NCBI GenBank assembly: GCA_965363725.1
Contig: CBDTUS010000037.1
Coordinates: 1-24,145, forward strand
Origin: JAGLCY01 sp965363725
GTDB taxonomy: Bacteria; Krumholzibacteriota; Krumholzibacteriia; LZORAL124-64-63
Reading direction: 5' to 3'
Length of the DNA: 24,145 nt
The position numbers were made by a program, and so were the translations under genes. Positions 9,604 through 17,320 of the stretch are shown one piece after another (within the stretch, counting starts at the first letter, position 1; every line of letters begins with the position of its first letter). The notes below the pieces were generated by a model. The model was not told where the DNA came from. It saw only the letters and a list, made by a program, of their open reading frames with translations, and did no database searches.

Positions 9604-11514
9604 ATGGCTCCCATCCTGCCTGACATAGCAGGACCCGACGATCTGAAGAAGCTGCCCAGCAGCAGTATGCCCCAGCTCTGCGCCGAACTGAGGGATGAGA
9701 TCATCACCTCGGTCTCGCGTTCGGGCGGGCATCTGGGGGCCAGTCTGGGTGTGGTGGAAATGACGGTGGCCCTGCACCGGGTCTTCAGCACGCCGACCGA
9801 CAAGATCGTCTGGGATGTCGGCCACCAGGCCTACGTCCACAAGCTGTTGACCGGACGCCGCGAACAGTTCGGGACCCTGCGCAGCAAGGGTGGGGTCGCG
9901 GGATTTCCCAAACAGTCCGAAAGTCCCCATGACATGTTCGGGGTGGGGCACGCCAGCACGGCCATCAGCGCCGCGGTGGGATTCGCGGCCGGCAGGGACG
10001 CCACCGGGCGCGACAACTCGGTCGTCGCCGTGGTGGGCGACGGTGCGCTGACCGGAGGCCTGGCCTATGAAGGCCTGAACAACGCGGGTCAGCTGGGCAC
10101 CAACATGATCGTCATCCTGAACGACAACAAGATGAGCATCTCGCCCAACGTGGGGGCCATTTCCAAATACCTGACCCGGATCACCAGCGGACGTCACTAT
10201 GTACGGCTCGAGGCCGACATCTGGGATCTGCTGGGCAAGATCCCCCACGGCAGCAAGGCCCAGGTCCTGGCCGGCCGGATCAAGGAAAGCCTCAAGCAGC
10301 TGGTGGTTCCGACCATCCTCTTCGAGGAGTTGGGCTTCAAATATTTCGGACCGCTGGACGGCCACGACCTGCCGGTCCTCGAGAAGACCCTGCGGGCAGT
10401 GAAGAAGATGCAGGGGCCCATCCTCATTCATTGCATCACCAGCAAGGGCAAGGGTTACCGGTTCGCCGAGGAAGACGGCCAGCGCTACCACGGAGTGGGC
10501 AAGTTCGACAAGGCCGAAGGCATCAAGGTGGTCCCGCCGACGGTGCCCAGTTACACCTCGGTGTTCGGGGACACCCTGGCGCAATTCGCGGCCAACGATG
10601 AGAGGATCCACGGCATCACCGCCGCCATGCCCTCGGGCACGGGCCTGTCGGCCCTCAAGGAGAGCTGCCCCGGCCGTTTCCACGATGTCGGCATTGCCGA
10701 AGGGCATGCCGTCACCTTCGCCGGTGGGTTGGCCAGCGACGGGCAGAGGCCCGTGGTTGCCATCTATTCCACCTTCCTGCAAAGGGCGCTGGATCAGATC
10801 ATCCATGACGTGGCCCTTCAGAAGCTGCCGGTGGTCTTCGCCGTAGACCGGGGCGGAGTGGTGGGGGAGGACGGCCCCACCCATCACGGCGTTTTCGATT
10901 ACACCTACCTGCGCATGATTCCCAACATGGTGGTGATGGCGCCCCGCGACGAGGACCAGCTGCGTCACATGCTGGCCACCGGGCTGAAGCGGGAAGATGG
11001 GCCTTCGTCCATCCGCTATCCCCGCGGGTCCGGGCTGGGCGTTCCGCTGGAGGGGGAGGCGGTTCCGCTGCCTATCGGCACGGCGGAGACCCTGGTCGCC
11101 GGGGACGATCTCTGCATCCTCGCGGTGGGGTCGATGGTCCATGAGGCCCGGACAGCCGCGGGGATTCTCGCCAAGGCCGGCCTGGATGCCGAGGTGGTGG
11201 ACATGCGTTTCATCAAACCGCTGGACGAATCCCTGCTGGACTCGGTCTGGCACCGCCACCGCCACGTGGTGACCGTCGAGGAAAACTGCCTGGCCGGAGG
11301 GTTCGGCGGCGCCGTGATCGAATGGGCGGCCGCCCGCCGGTTGCCCGGTTCGCCGCAGGTGCTGAACATCGGGATCCCGGACCAGTTCCAGGAGCATGCT
11401 TCCCGCAATGAACTTCTAGAAGACATGGGGCTGACCGGCCGATGTCTGGCGGACCGGATCCAGGTATGGCTTGAGGATGGAAGCGACCATACCCGGGCCC
11501 AGAGCGCATCATGA
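9604..11514 (+). CDS. dxs: 1-deoxy-D-xylulose-5-phosphate synthase
   Basis: Thiamine-diphosphate enzyme that joins pyruvate and glyceraldehyde-3-phosphate, the first step of the MEP isoprenoid pathway. The 636-residue protein shows the N-terminal SRSGGHLGASLGVVE (H43), DVGHQAYVHKLLTGR, the ThDP/Mg motif GDGALTGGLAYEGLNN (145-160), the transketolase pyrimidine domain with DRGGVVGEDGPTHHG and a C-terminal transketolase domain with YPRGSG. Length is typical (620-640). ATG 9604 is chosen over earlier in-frame codons because AAGGA at 9593-9597 is well placed; the extension would overlap the previous gene. Its stop overlaps the nadK start as ATGA (11511-11514), implying coupled translation. Confidence 0.97.
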   Translation: MAPILPDIAGPDDLKKLPSSSMPQLCAELRDEIITSVSRSGGHLGASLGVVEMTVALHRVFSTPTDKIVWDVGHQAYVHKLLTGRREQFGTLRSKGGVAGFPKQSESPHDMFGVGHASTAISAAVGFAAGRDATGRDNSVVAVVGDGALTGGLAYEGLNNAGQLGTNMIVILNDNKMSISPNVGAISKYLTRITSGRHYVRLEADIWDLLGKIPHGSKAQVLAGRIKESLKQLVVPTILFEELGFKYFGPLDGHDLPVLEKTLRAVKKMQGPILIHCITSKGKGYRFAEEDGQRYHGVGKFDKAEGIKVVPPTVPSYTSVFGDTLAQFAANDERIHGITAAMPSGTGLSALKESCPGRFHDVGIAEGHAVTFAGGLASDGQRPVVAIYSTFLQRALDQIIHDVALQKLPVVFAVDRGGVVGEDGPTHHGVFDYTYLRMIPNMVVMAPRDEDQLRHMLATGLKREDGPSSIRYPRGSGLGVPLEGEAVPLPIGTAETLVAGDDLCILAVGSMVHEARTAAGILAKAGLDAEVVDMRFIKPLDESLLDSVWHRHRHVVTVEENCLAGGFGGAVIEWAAARRLPGSPQVLNIGIPDQFQEHASRNELLEDMGLTGRCLADRIQVWLEDGSDHTRAQSAS

Positions 11515-12425
11515 GCGGGGCGAAGCCGGCGGTACCAGGGGCTATCAAGCGTCTGGGCCTGTTTGGGAATCCCCTGAAGGCGGATTTGCCCGGGGCAATC
11601 CAGATCATTTCCGACCGGTGCAACGCTTCCGGTGTGGAAGTTTTCGCCTCAGAGGATCTCGAAGGCGGGATTCCCCAATTCATCTCCATTCTGCCCAATC
11701 AGGATCTCATAAAGCAGGTGGACGTGGTCATCGCCCTCGGTGGCGACGGCACCATGCTTCGTGCCGGACGGGTCCTGGGGCTGTCGGGAGTGCCGCTGCT
11801 GGGCGTCAACCTGGGTTCCCTGGGGTATTTGACCGACGTGCCCCTGGAGGAACTGGACGAGGCCGTGGAGCAGCTCCTGGACGGCCTCTACCGGATCGAC
11901 GTCCGCTCCCGCGTCTATTGCTCGGTTTGGCGAGATGAGCAGAAGATCGCCACCGCCAGCGCCCTCAACGATCTGGTGGTCAACATGGGCCCCCTGCCGC
12001 GAGCCCTGGACATGGAACTCCTGATGGACGGCGATTCCCTGGGCCGGTTTCTGGGCGACGGGATCATCATCAGCACACCCACCGGGTCGACAGCCTACAA
12101 TCTTTCCGCCGGCGGACCCATCTGTCAGTCCACCGTGGATTGCTTGCTGGTGGCGCCCATCTGCCCACACAGCCTTGGCATGCGTCCTCTCATCGTCGCT
12201 GATGACACAACGATAGAGCTTATTCTTCATGAAACAGGTGAAGGGGCCGTCCTGACCGCCGACGGACAGAAGACCACCACCCTGGCCAATGGCGACCGTC
12301 TTTCCTTCAAGGAAGCTAATCGTGAAGTGAACCTGATCAAGTTCCCGCAAAGCAGCTTCTATCGGGTCATGAGGCACAAACTGAACTGGGGCGGCACGCG
12401 GCGGCGCAGCGGAAGGGAACTTTGA
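11511..12425 (+). CDS. nadK: NAD kinase
   Basis: Phosphorylates NAD to NADP. The 304-residue protein has the GGDGT motif (77-81) containing the catalytic Asp, GVNLGSLGYLTD, ALNDLVVNMG (the NE/D-type NAD-binding motif), the glycine-rich GDGIIISTPTGSTAYNLSAGGP and C-terminal LTADGQ. Length is typical (about 290-300). It overlaps dxs by four bases (ATGA) and its stop shares one base with the recN start (TGATG at 12423-12427). NADP supply suits its neighbours, since FolD and the MEP reductase step both use NADP(H), although co-transcription alone does not prove a link. Confidence 0.96.
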   Translation: MSGAKPAVPGAIKRLGLFGNPLKADLPGAIQIISDRCNASGVEVFASEDLEGGIPQFISILPNQDLIKQVDVVIALGGDGTMLRAGRVLGLSGVPLLGVNLGSLGYLTDVPLEELDEAVEQLLDGLYRIDVRSRVYCSVWRDEQKIATASALNDLVVNMGPLPRALDMELLMDGDSLGRFLGDGIIISTPTGSTAYNLSAGGPICQSTVDCLLVAPICPHSLGMRPLIVADDTTIELILHETGEGAVLTADGQKTTTLANGDRLSFKEANREVNLIKFPQSSFYRVMRHKLNWGGTRRRSGREL

Positions 12426-14143
12426 TGCTGCGGGAGCTTCGGGTCGGCAATCTGGCCCTGGTCGATGATCTGGTGCTGACCCTCGAGCCCGGGCTGACCA
12501 TGCTCACCGGCGAAACTGGCGCCGGCAAATCTCTCATCGCCGGTGCTCTTTCCCTCCTGGCAGGCGGCAAGGCGGATCGGCAGATCATTCGCCAGGGCGA
12601 GGACCTGGCCTTCGTGGAAGGCGTTTTCGATCTGGCGGACACCCCGTCCCTGCGGGACCGGGCGGCAGCCCTGGGAATTCGCACGGGGTCCGACGGGATC
12701 CTGGTGCTGCGGAGGGAGATCCGTCGGGAAGGCCGGGGACGGGTTCTCATCAACGGGCTCGTTTCGTCACTGGCGCTTCTGGAGGAAATGGGCAGCGATC
12801 TTTTGGCCATTCAGAGCCAGGACCAGCAGCGGCTGTTGTCGTTGGCTTCCTTCCCCGGGGAATTCCTGGACGCCGTGCTCGCCAACGAAGGGGACCGGGA
12901 CCGATTGGCTGCCGCGATCGACCTCTACCGTGATTTGCAGGAACGGTACGAACAGCGGGTGCGCGAGGAGGAGTTTGCGCGCGAGCAGCTGGACATGTGG
13001 CGGTATCAGCATCGGGAGCTGGAGGAGGCGGCTCTCACGGCCGGCGAGGAGGAAATGCTGGGGGAGAAACTCGCCCTGGGCAGAAATGCCCGCGCCCTGC
13101 TCGAAGCGGCGGGCACCGCTCGTCAGGATCTGGCCGAAGGTCAGGTCAACGCCAATCAGCTTCTGGGATCCGCGGAAACTGCCCTGAGCCCCCTGGCTGA
13201 TTCGAGTCCGCGTCTGCAGGCCATCCTGGAGCTGATCCGCGACGCCACTGCCGCCGCCGGGGAAGCGGCCACGGGCCTGGAGCGATTCCTGGACGGATTC
13301 GACGCAGATCCGGCCCAGCTCGATGAGATGGAGGCGCGCAAGGCCCTTTACGAGGAATTGCGGCGGAAATACGATCGGACCTGCGAAGGCCTGATGGCCT
13401 TGCGGGACTCGCTGACCGAACGGATCGCGCGCCAGAAGGAAGCGGCTTCGGACCTGGAACAACTGGCCACCGACCGCGACCGGGCACGGGAAGAACTCAG
13501 CGGGGCCGCCGCAGCCTTGCGCAAGGGGAGGCTCAAGGGGGCTGCCCGCGTGGCGGCCCTGGCGACCGAAACCATCCGGCCCTTGGCCCTGCCGGAACTC
13601 GAACTGGAATTTCTCATCCAGCCGGACCTGGATCCGCAGAGTCCCGTGAAAGTTTCGGGCAAACCCTGTCGCGTCACCGGCCGGGGTGCGGACCGAATTC
13701 AGCTGCTGGCGCGGACGAACCGTGGTGAAAGCCTGGGTGAAGTGGGGCGGATCGCTTCGGGAGGAGAGAAATCCCGCATATTCCTGGGGCTGTCGGTTCT
13801 CCTACGGCAGGGAACCCGACCCCCTCTTCAGCTGTTTGACGAAATCGACGCGGGGCTGGGCATGGACAACGCGGTTCCCGTGGCGGAACTGTTGAAGCGG
13901 CTGGCCGCCCATGGCCAGGTGGTGTGCATCACCCATCTGCCCACGGTCGCCGCCCACGGAGAGCATCATCTCAAGGTCACCAAGGCCGTCCAGGACGGTC
14001 GGACCAGTCTGAGGGTCGTGCCCGTTCCGGGTGAGGCTCGGGTGGAGGAAATAGCCCGCCTGTTGGGGGGCAAAAAAGGCGGAGGTCAAGGAGGGGTGGA
14101 ACAGCAGGTCGCCTACGCGCGTCAGTTGCTGGGAAAAGGTTGA
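12425..14143 (+). CDS. recN: DNA repair protein RecN
   Basis: SMC-like ATPase acting in double-strand-break repair. The 572-residue protein has Walker A GETGAGKS (29-36) near the N-terminus, the conserved LRELRVGNLALVDDLVLTLEPG opening (residues 2-23), two long coiled-coil stretches (about 155-230 and 290-370), and a C-terminal ABC half with signature RIASGGEKSRI, Walker B LQLFDEIDAGLG and the switch CITHLPTVAAH. ATG 12425 overlaps the nadK stop by one base; a TTG three bases upstream is less likely. The GGAAGGGAA run ahead is a good ribosome-binding site. nadK-recN adjacency is common in bacteria. Confidence 0.97.
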   Translation: MLRELRVGNLALVDDLVLTLEPGLTMLTGETGAGKSLIAGALSLLAGGKADRQIIRQGEDLAFVEGVFDLADTPSLRDRAAALGIRTGSDGILVLRREIRREGRGRVLINGLVSSLALLEEMGSDLLAIQSQDQQRLLSLASFPGEFLDAVLANEGDRDRLAAAIDLYRDLQERYEQRVREEEFAREQLDMWRYQHRELEEAALTAGEEEMLGEKLALGRNARALLEAAGTARQDLAEGQVNANQLLGSAETALSPLADSSPRLQAILELIRDATAAAGEAATGLERFLDGFDADPAQLDEMEARKALYEELRRKYDRTCEGLMALRDSLTERIARQKEAASDLEQLATDRDRAREELSGAAAALRKGRLKGAARVAALATETIRPLALPELELEFLIQPDLDPQSPVKVSGKPCRVTGRGADRIQLLARTNRGESLGEVGRIASGGEKSRIFLGLSVLLRQGTRPPLQLFDEIDAGLGMDNAVPVAELLKRLAAHGQVVCITHLPTVAAHGEHHLKVTKAVQDGRTSLRVVPVPGEARVEEIARLLGGKKGGGQGGVEQQVAYARQLLGKG

Positions 14144-14175
14144 CGGCGCCGGGCTGCCGCGCTTACACATGGAAT

Positions 14176-14204
14176 TTGACGGCAGGGGCTCCAGGCCCCA
14201 TAAT
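14176..14204 (+). promoter_or_regulatory. Sigma70-type promoter for tRNA-Arg
   Basis: TTGACG (14176-14181) and CATAAT (14199-14204) are each 5/6 matches to consensus, separated by exactly 17 bases. The expected start (about 14211) is just upstream of the tRNA. The bases after the -10 (TCCGCG) are GC-rich, like discriminators of stringently controlled stable-RNA promoters. The spacer contains the inverted repeat GGGGC/GCCCC (14185-14189/14195-14199). Confidence 0.72.
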
Positions 14205-14219
14205 TCCGCGACCAAAGGT

Positions 14220-14296
14220 GCGCCCGTAGCTCAGCTGGATAGAGCGTCTGCCTCCGGAGCAGAAGGCCACAGGTTCGAATCCTGTCGGGCGTACCA
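14220..14296 (+). tRNA. tRNA-Arg, anticodon CCG
   Basis: A complete 77-nt cloverleaf. The acceptor stem is GCGCCCG (14220-14226) with CGGGCGT (14286-14292), the last pair being G-U. The D arm is GCTC/GAGC (14229-14232/14242-14245). The anticodon stem is TCTGC/GCAGA with loop CTCCGGA, giving anticodon CCG at 14254-14256. The variable loop is AGGCC, the T arm is ACAGG-TTCGAAT-CCTGT, the discriminator is A, and CCA is encoded at 14294-14296. It reads the CGG arginine codon, which suits a GC-rich genome. It closely resembles E. coli tRNA-Arg(CCG). Confidence 0.98.
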
Positions 14297-14317
14297 TCCA
14301 TCCCATCCGTGTGAATC

Positions 14318-14530
14318 ATGAACATTTTACGCCTACTCCTTTTCGTTTTCCTGGGGCTGATGGTCCGGCGGGTCTACCTGTCGGTCAAGGCCTCCCTCTC
14401 GTCAGCGGGCTCCCGTAGCGGCGGGCGTGGACCTGCTTCCCCCGACGAAGGTCCCGCCGGGGCGAATTCCGAAATGAAGGACCTGACGGAACAGGATATC
14501 AGTGATGCTGATTTCGAAGAGATCCCGTAG
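14318..14530 (+). CDS. Small single-pass membrane protein, unknown function
   Basis: Not recognised as a named family. The 70-residue product begins with a hydrophobic helix (residues 2-23, NILRLLLFVFLGLMVRRVYL) directly followed by basic residues, suggesting a membrane anchor with its tail in the cytoplasm. A Gly/Ser/Pro-rich linker follows and then an acidic C-terminus, LTEQDISDADFEEIP. Similar short proteins with an N-terminal anchor and an acidic 'DADFEE'-like tail occur in many genomes without a known role. The ATG is 21 bases after the tRNA CCA, so it may be read from the tRNA promoter. No good ribosome-binding site is visible, which lowers confidence slightly. Confidence 0.65.
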   Translation: MNILRLLLFVFLGLMVRRVYLSVKASLSSAGSRSGGRGPASPDEGPAGANSEMKDLTEQDISDADFEEIP

Positions 14531-14873
14531 AAAATCCGAAATGTTCGAGTCCCGGTTCCGCGATGGGAGCGGGGGGGATTTTCCCGTGAGGCAGTATCTT
14601 CGCTGTCGGGAGGATTTTTCCAGTGGGCTGGTTCACGTGGTTTTGTACGTTGCATTTATCGTGACCCTGGGGTTTTTCACCCGTTCGGTGGCCGGGCTGT
14701 TCACCGCCCACGGAGAGGACCTCAACCCGTGGATATCGCGGGGTGTTCTGGTCCTGATGGCCATTTTTACCCTTTCGGTTTTGCGACGTTTGTATTACAA
14801 AGTGGTGGAGTTACAGCAGATTAGGGTGGAAATGCATCGCCTCAAGGGGGAGTTCCGCAATCCGACGGATTGA
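14505..14873 (+). CDS. Small two-helix membrane protein, unknown function
   Basis: Not recognised. From ATG 14505 the product has 122 residues: a basic N-terminus, two hydrophobic segments (LVHVVLYVAFIVTLGFF and GVLVLMAIFTLSVL, about residues 43-59 and 81-94), and a charged C-terminal helix (YKVVELQQIRVEMHRLKGEF). AGGA at 14493-14496 favours ATG 14505, which overlaps the previous gene by 26 bases. ATG 14541 (110 residues) avoids the overlap but lacks a ribosome-binding site, and a GTG at 14502 is also possible. Codons before 14541 include rare AGA, which mildly favours the later start. It is probably in one transcript with the preceding small membrane protein. Confidence 0.62.
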   Translation: MLISKRSRRKSEMFESRFRDGSGGDFPVRQYLRCREDFSSGLVHVVLYVAFIVTLGFFTRSVAGLFTAHGEDLNPWISRGVLVLMAIFTLSVLRRLYYKVVELQQIRVEMHRLKGEFRNPTD

Positions 14874-14875
14874 AG

Positions 14876-14958
14876 GGCTACGGTGGGCGAAGTTCGCAGG
14901 CTACGGTTAACCCGCGATCGGTATTGCCGAAACAAGAGAGGAACCGGTGTTCCGGTTC
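14876..14958 (+). promoter_or_regulatory. Repeat-bearing spacer upstream of polysaccharide genes
   Basis: Two copies of GGCTACGGT lie at 14876-14884 and 14899-14907, starting 23 bases apart. Downstream, GAACCGG (14941-14947) and CCGGTTC (14952-14958) form a perfect 7-bp inverted repeat around TGTT. No T-run follows and I see no convincing -35/-10 pair here. This could hold operators for the polysaccharide genes; the role is inference. Confidence 0.35.
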
Positions 14959-15028
14959 GGGGCGCAGGCAATTGCGCGATTCACAATCAGAGACTTTCGG
15001 AATCATTCAGGAGTTATGGGGATCGTTC

Positions 15029-16327
15029 ATGGAAAAGCTGATCAGCAAACTGGATAAGAAGGAAGCCCGTTTGGGGGTCCTGGGATTGGGATATGTCGGG
15101 CTGCCGCTGGCCGTCTCTTTCGCCAAGGCCGGTTTTCACGTGACCGGATTCGACCTAGACGAAGCCAAGGTCGATGCCGTGAACCGCAGCGACAGTTACA
15201 TCATCGACATCTCCAGCGAGGACCTGGCCGCCGTCGTTGAGTCCGGCCATCTGAGCGCCAGCACGGATTTCGGCAAGCTGGCGGATGTGGACAGCGTGAA
15301 CATCTGCGTGCCGACGCCCCTGGGCAAGACGCGGGACCCGGACATCACCTACATCCAGGCCGCCGTCGGTTCCATCGCCGCAAGCATGCACACCGGTCTG
15401 CTGGTCGTCCTGGAAAGCACCACCTACCCCGGCACGACCGAAGAGGTCATCCTGCCCCTGCTGAGTGAAAACGGGCTCGAGGTCGGCAAGGATTTTTTCC
15501 TGGCCTTTTCGCCCGAACGGGTCGATCCGGGCAACCCCACCTACCACACGGTGAACATTCCCAAGGTTGTGGGGGGCGTCACCGCCAACTGCACGGAAGT
15601 TGCCCGGCATCTCTACGGCCAGGTCATGGACACGGTGGTCCCGGTGTCATCGGTCCGGGTGGCCGAGACGGTCAAGCTGCTGGAGAACACCTTCCGCAGC
15701 GTGAATATCGGGCTGGTCAACGAGATCGCCCTGATGTGCAGCGCCATGGACATCGATGTCTGGGAAGTCATCGACGGCGCGGCCACCAAGCCCTTCGGAT
15801 TCATGCCCTTTTATCCGGGGCCCGGGCTGGGTGGACACTGTATCCCCATCGATCCTTTCTATTTGTCCTGGAAGGCCAAGCAGGCGGGTTCCGAGGCGCG
15901 CTTCATCGACCTGGCCGGCCAAGTCAACGGGTTCATGCCCAAACATGTTTTGAACCTGGTCACCCGCGGGTTGAATGATCGGCGCAAGGCCGTCAACGGC
16001 AGCAAGGTCCTGGTGGTTGGTGTGGCTTACAAGCCCGGCATCGACGACCTGCGCGAATCACCGGCCCTGGACATCCTGGAAATGGTGGCCAACCTGGGCG
16101 GGCAGACCACCTGGTACGATCCCCATGTGGCCGCCCTGCCCGAGGCGATCGTCAGTCCACGGTTGCTAGACTGGTCGCCGGCTGCGCTGGCGGATTTCGA
16201 CGCGGCCGTGATCGTGACGCCCCATCCAGAGGTGGATCATTCGGTCCTGTTGGAGGCCGGTATCCTGGTCGTGGATACACGCAACGCCTTGAAAGGTCAC
16301 GACAACGAAAATCTTATCAAGCTGTGA
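15029..16327 (+). CDS. UDP-N-acetylhexosamine 6-dehydrogenase (TviB/WbpO-like nucleotide-sugar dehydrogenase)
   Basis: Oxidises a UDP-N-acetylhexosamine (GlcNAc or GalNAc) twice to the uronic acid, using NAD. The 432-residue protein has the NAD-binding GLGYVGLP (19-26), ICVPTPL (92-98), ESTTYPGTTEE (129-139), AFSPERVDPGN, the central-domain KLLENTFRSVNIGLVNE and the catalytic cysteine C271 in GPGLGGHCIPIDPFYLSWKA, plus the C-terminal VAYKPGIDDLRESPA. GGHCIPIDPFYLSWKA is typical of the UDP-HexNAc branch rather than the UDP-glucose dehydrogenases. ATG 15029 is chosen with GGGGA at 15018-15022; an in-frame extension to 14870 looks non-coding. The 4-epimerase follows after 39 bases. GlcNAc against GalNAc specificity cannot be fixed by reading. 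Confidence 0.93.
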   Translation: MEKLISKLDKKEARLGVLGLGYVGLPLAVSFAKAGFHVTGFDLDEAKVDAVNRSDSYIIDISSEDLAAVVESGHLSASTDFGKLADVDSVNICVPTPLGKTRDPDITYIQAAVGSIAASMHTGLLVVLESTTYPGTTEEVILPLLSENGLEVGKDFFLAFSPERVDPGNPTYHTVNIPKVVGGVTANCTEVARHLYGQVMDTVVPVSSVRVAETVKLLENTFRSVNIGLVNEIALMCSAMDIDVWEVIDGAATKPFGFMPFYPGPGLGGHCIPIDPFYLSWKAKQAGSEARFIDLAGQVNGFMPKHVLNLVTRGLNDRRKAVNGSKVLVVGVAYKPGIDDLRESPALDILEMVANLGGQTTWYDPHVAALPEAIVSPRLLDWSPAALADFDAAVIVTPHPEVDHSVLLEAGILVVDTRNALKGHDNENLIKL

Positions 16328-16366
16328 CCCGAATGCCACGACCCAAGGGAAGGGATATCCGATAAC

Positions 16367-17305
16367 ATGAGCAGATATCTGGTGACAGGGGGAGCGGGAT
16401 TCATCGGATCGCACTTGAGCCGTGCCCTGGTGGGCCTCGGCCACGAGGTGGTGGTCCTGGACAATATGTCCACGGGCCGCGAGGAGAACATCGCCGACAT
16501 CGTCGACGATCTCGAGTTCCACGTCGGGTCCATCACCGATCTCGACACGGTGCAGCGTTGCTGCCGCCAGGTGGACTGCGTATTCCATCAGGCGGCGCTG
16601 CCCAGCGTTCCTCGCAGCGTGGCCGATCCCCTGGCCAGCGACGAGAACAACGTGGGGGGCACCCTGCGGGTTTTCTGGGGCGCCCATCTGGAAGGCGTCC
16701 GGCGGGTCGTGTATGCCGCCAGCAGTTCCATCTACGGTGACACCGAGGTCCTGCCCAAGCATGAAAAGATGCAGCCGCGACCCATGTCGCCCTACGCAGT
16801 CAATAAGAGGGTGGGGGAACTGTACGGGTCGGTCTTCAACGATCTCTACGGGCTGAGCACGGTCGGCCTGAGATATTTCAACGTCTTCGGCCCCCGGCAG
16901 GATCCCAACAGCCAGTATGCGGCGGTGGTGCCGAAATTCATCACGGCCTTTTTGGCGGGCGAATCTCCGATCATCCACGGCGACGGATTGCAGTCCCGGG
17001 ATTTCACCTTCATCGACAACGTGGTCGAGGCCAACATCGCGGCCTGCAACGCCCGGCCGGAGGCAGGAGGGCGTTCCTACAACATCGCCCTGGGTGACCG
17101 GGTCACGGTGAAGGACCTCTGCCACCGGATCAGGGATCTCGTTGGCACGGATGTCGAACCCCGTTATGATGAGACCCGCCCCGGGGACGTGAAACATTCC
17201 CAGGCCGATGTCGCCCTGGCCCGCGAATACCTGGATTACGTGGGCGCCATCGATCTCGACGAAGGGTTGGCGCGCACCGTGGCCTGGTACCGGGACCATG
17301 CCTGA
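16367..17305 (+). CDS. NAD-dependent UDP-N-acetylhexosamine 4-epimerase (WbpP/TviC-like SDR)
   Basis: An extended short-chain dehydrogenase predicted to interconvert UDP-GlcNAc/GalNAc or their uronates at C4. The 312 residues contain the NAD motif GGAGFIGSH (8-16), HQAALPSVPRSV, the SSSIYGD strand, catalytic Tyr143 and Lys147 in YAVNK, and YFNVFGPRQDPNSQYAAVVP, a signature of the WbpP/TviC group. C-terminal DFTFID and DETRPGDVKHSQAD are also typical. Length is slightly shorter than the usual 320-345. Coupled with the preceding dehydrogenase it should give UDP-GalNAcA-type sugars, as in Vi antigen and Pseudomonas O6 chemistry. The export gene begins 15 bases downstream. Confidence 0.91.
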   Translation: MSRYLVTGGAGFIGSHLSRALVGLGHEVVVLDNMSTGREENIADIVDDLEFHVGSITDLDTVQRCCRQVDCVFHQAALPSVPRSVADPLASDENNVGGTLRVFWGAHLEGVRRVVYAASSSIYGDTEVLPKHEKMQPRPMSPYAVNKRVGELYGSVFNDLYGLSTVGLRYFNVFGPRQDPNSQYAAVVPKFITAFLAGESPIIHGDGLQSRDFTFIDNVVEANIAACNARPEAGGRSYNIALGDRVTVKDLCHRIRDLVGTDVEPRYDETRPGDVKHSQADVALAREYLDYVGAIDLDEGLARTVAWYRDHA

Positions 17306-17320
17306 TACAGGAGGATTGTC

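Noticed and set aside
9349..11397. Long - strand open frame over dxs
   Set aside because: Shadow of dxs, whose thiamine-diphosphate and transketolase motifs are intact on the + strand.
14220..14296. tRNA-Arg as an integration site for a mobile element
   Set aside because: No integrase, no repeated tRNA 3' end nearby and no change in gene character beyond ordinary surface-glycan genes.
14122..14325. Antisense reading frame across tRNA-Arg containing RIRTCGLLLRRQTLYPAEL
   Set aside because: This peptide is the reverse complement of the tRNA itself, a well-known spurious annotation over tRNA-Arg genes. The tRNA cloverleaf is complete.
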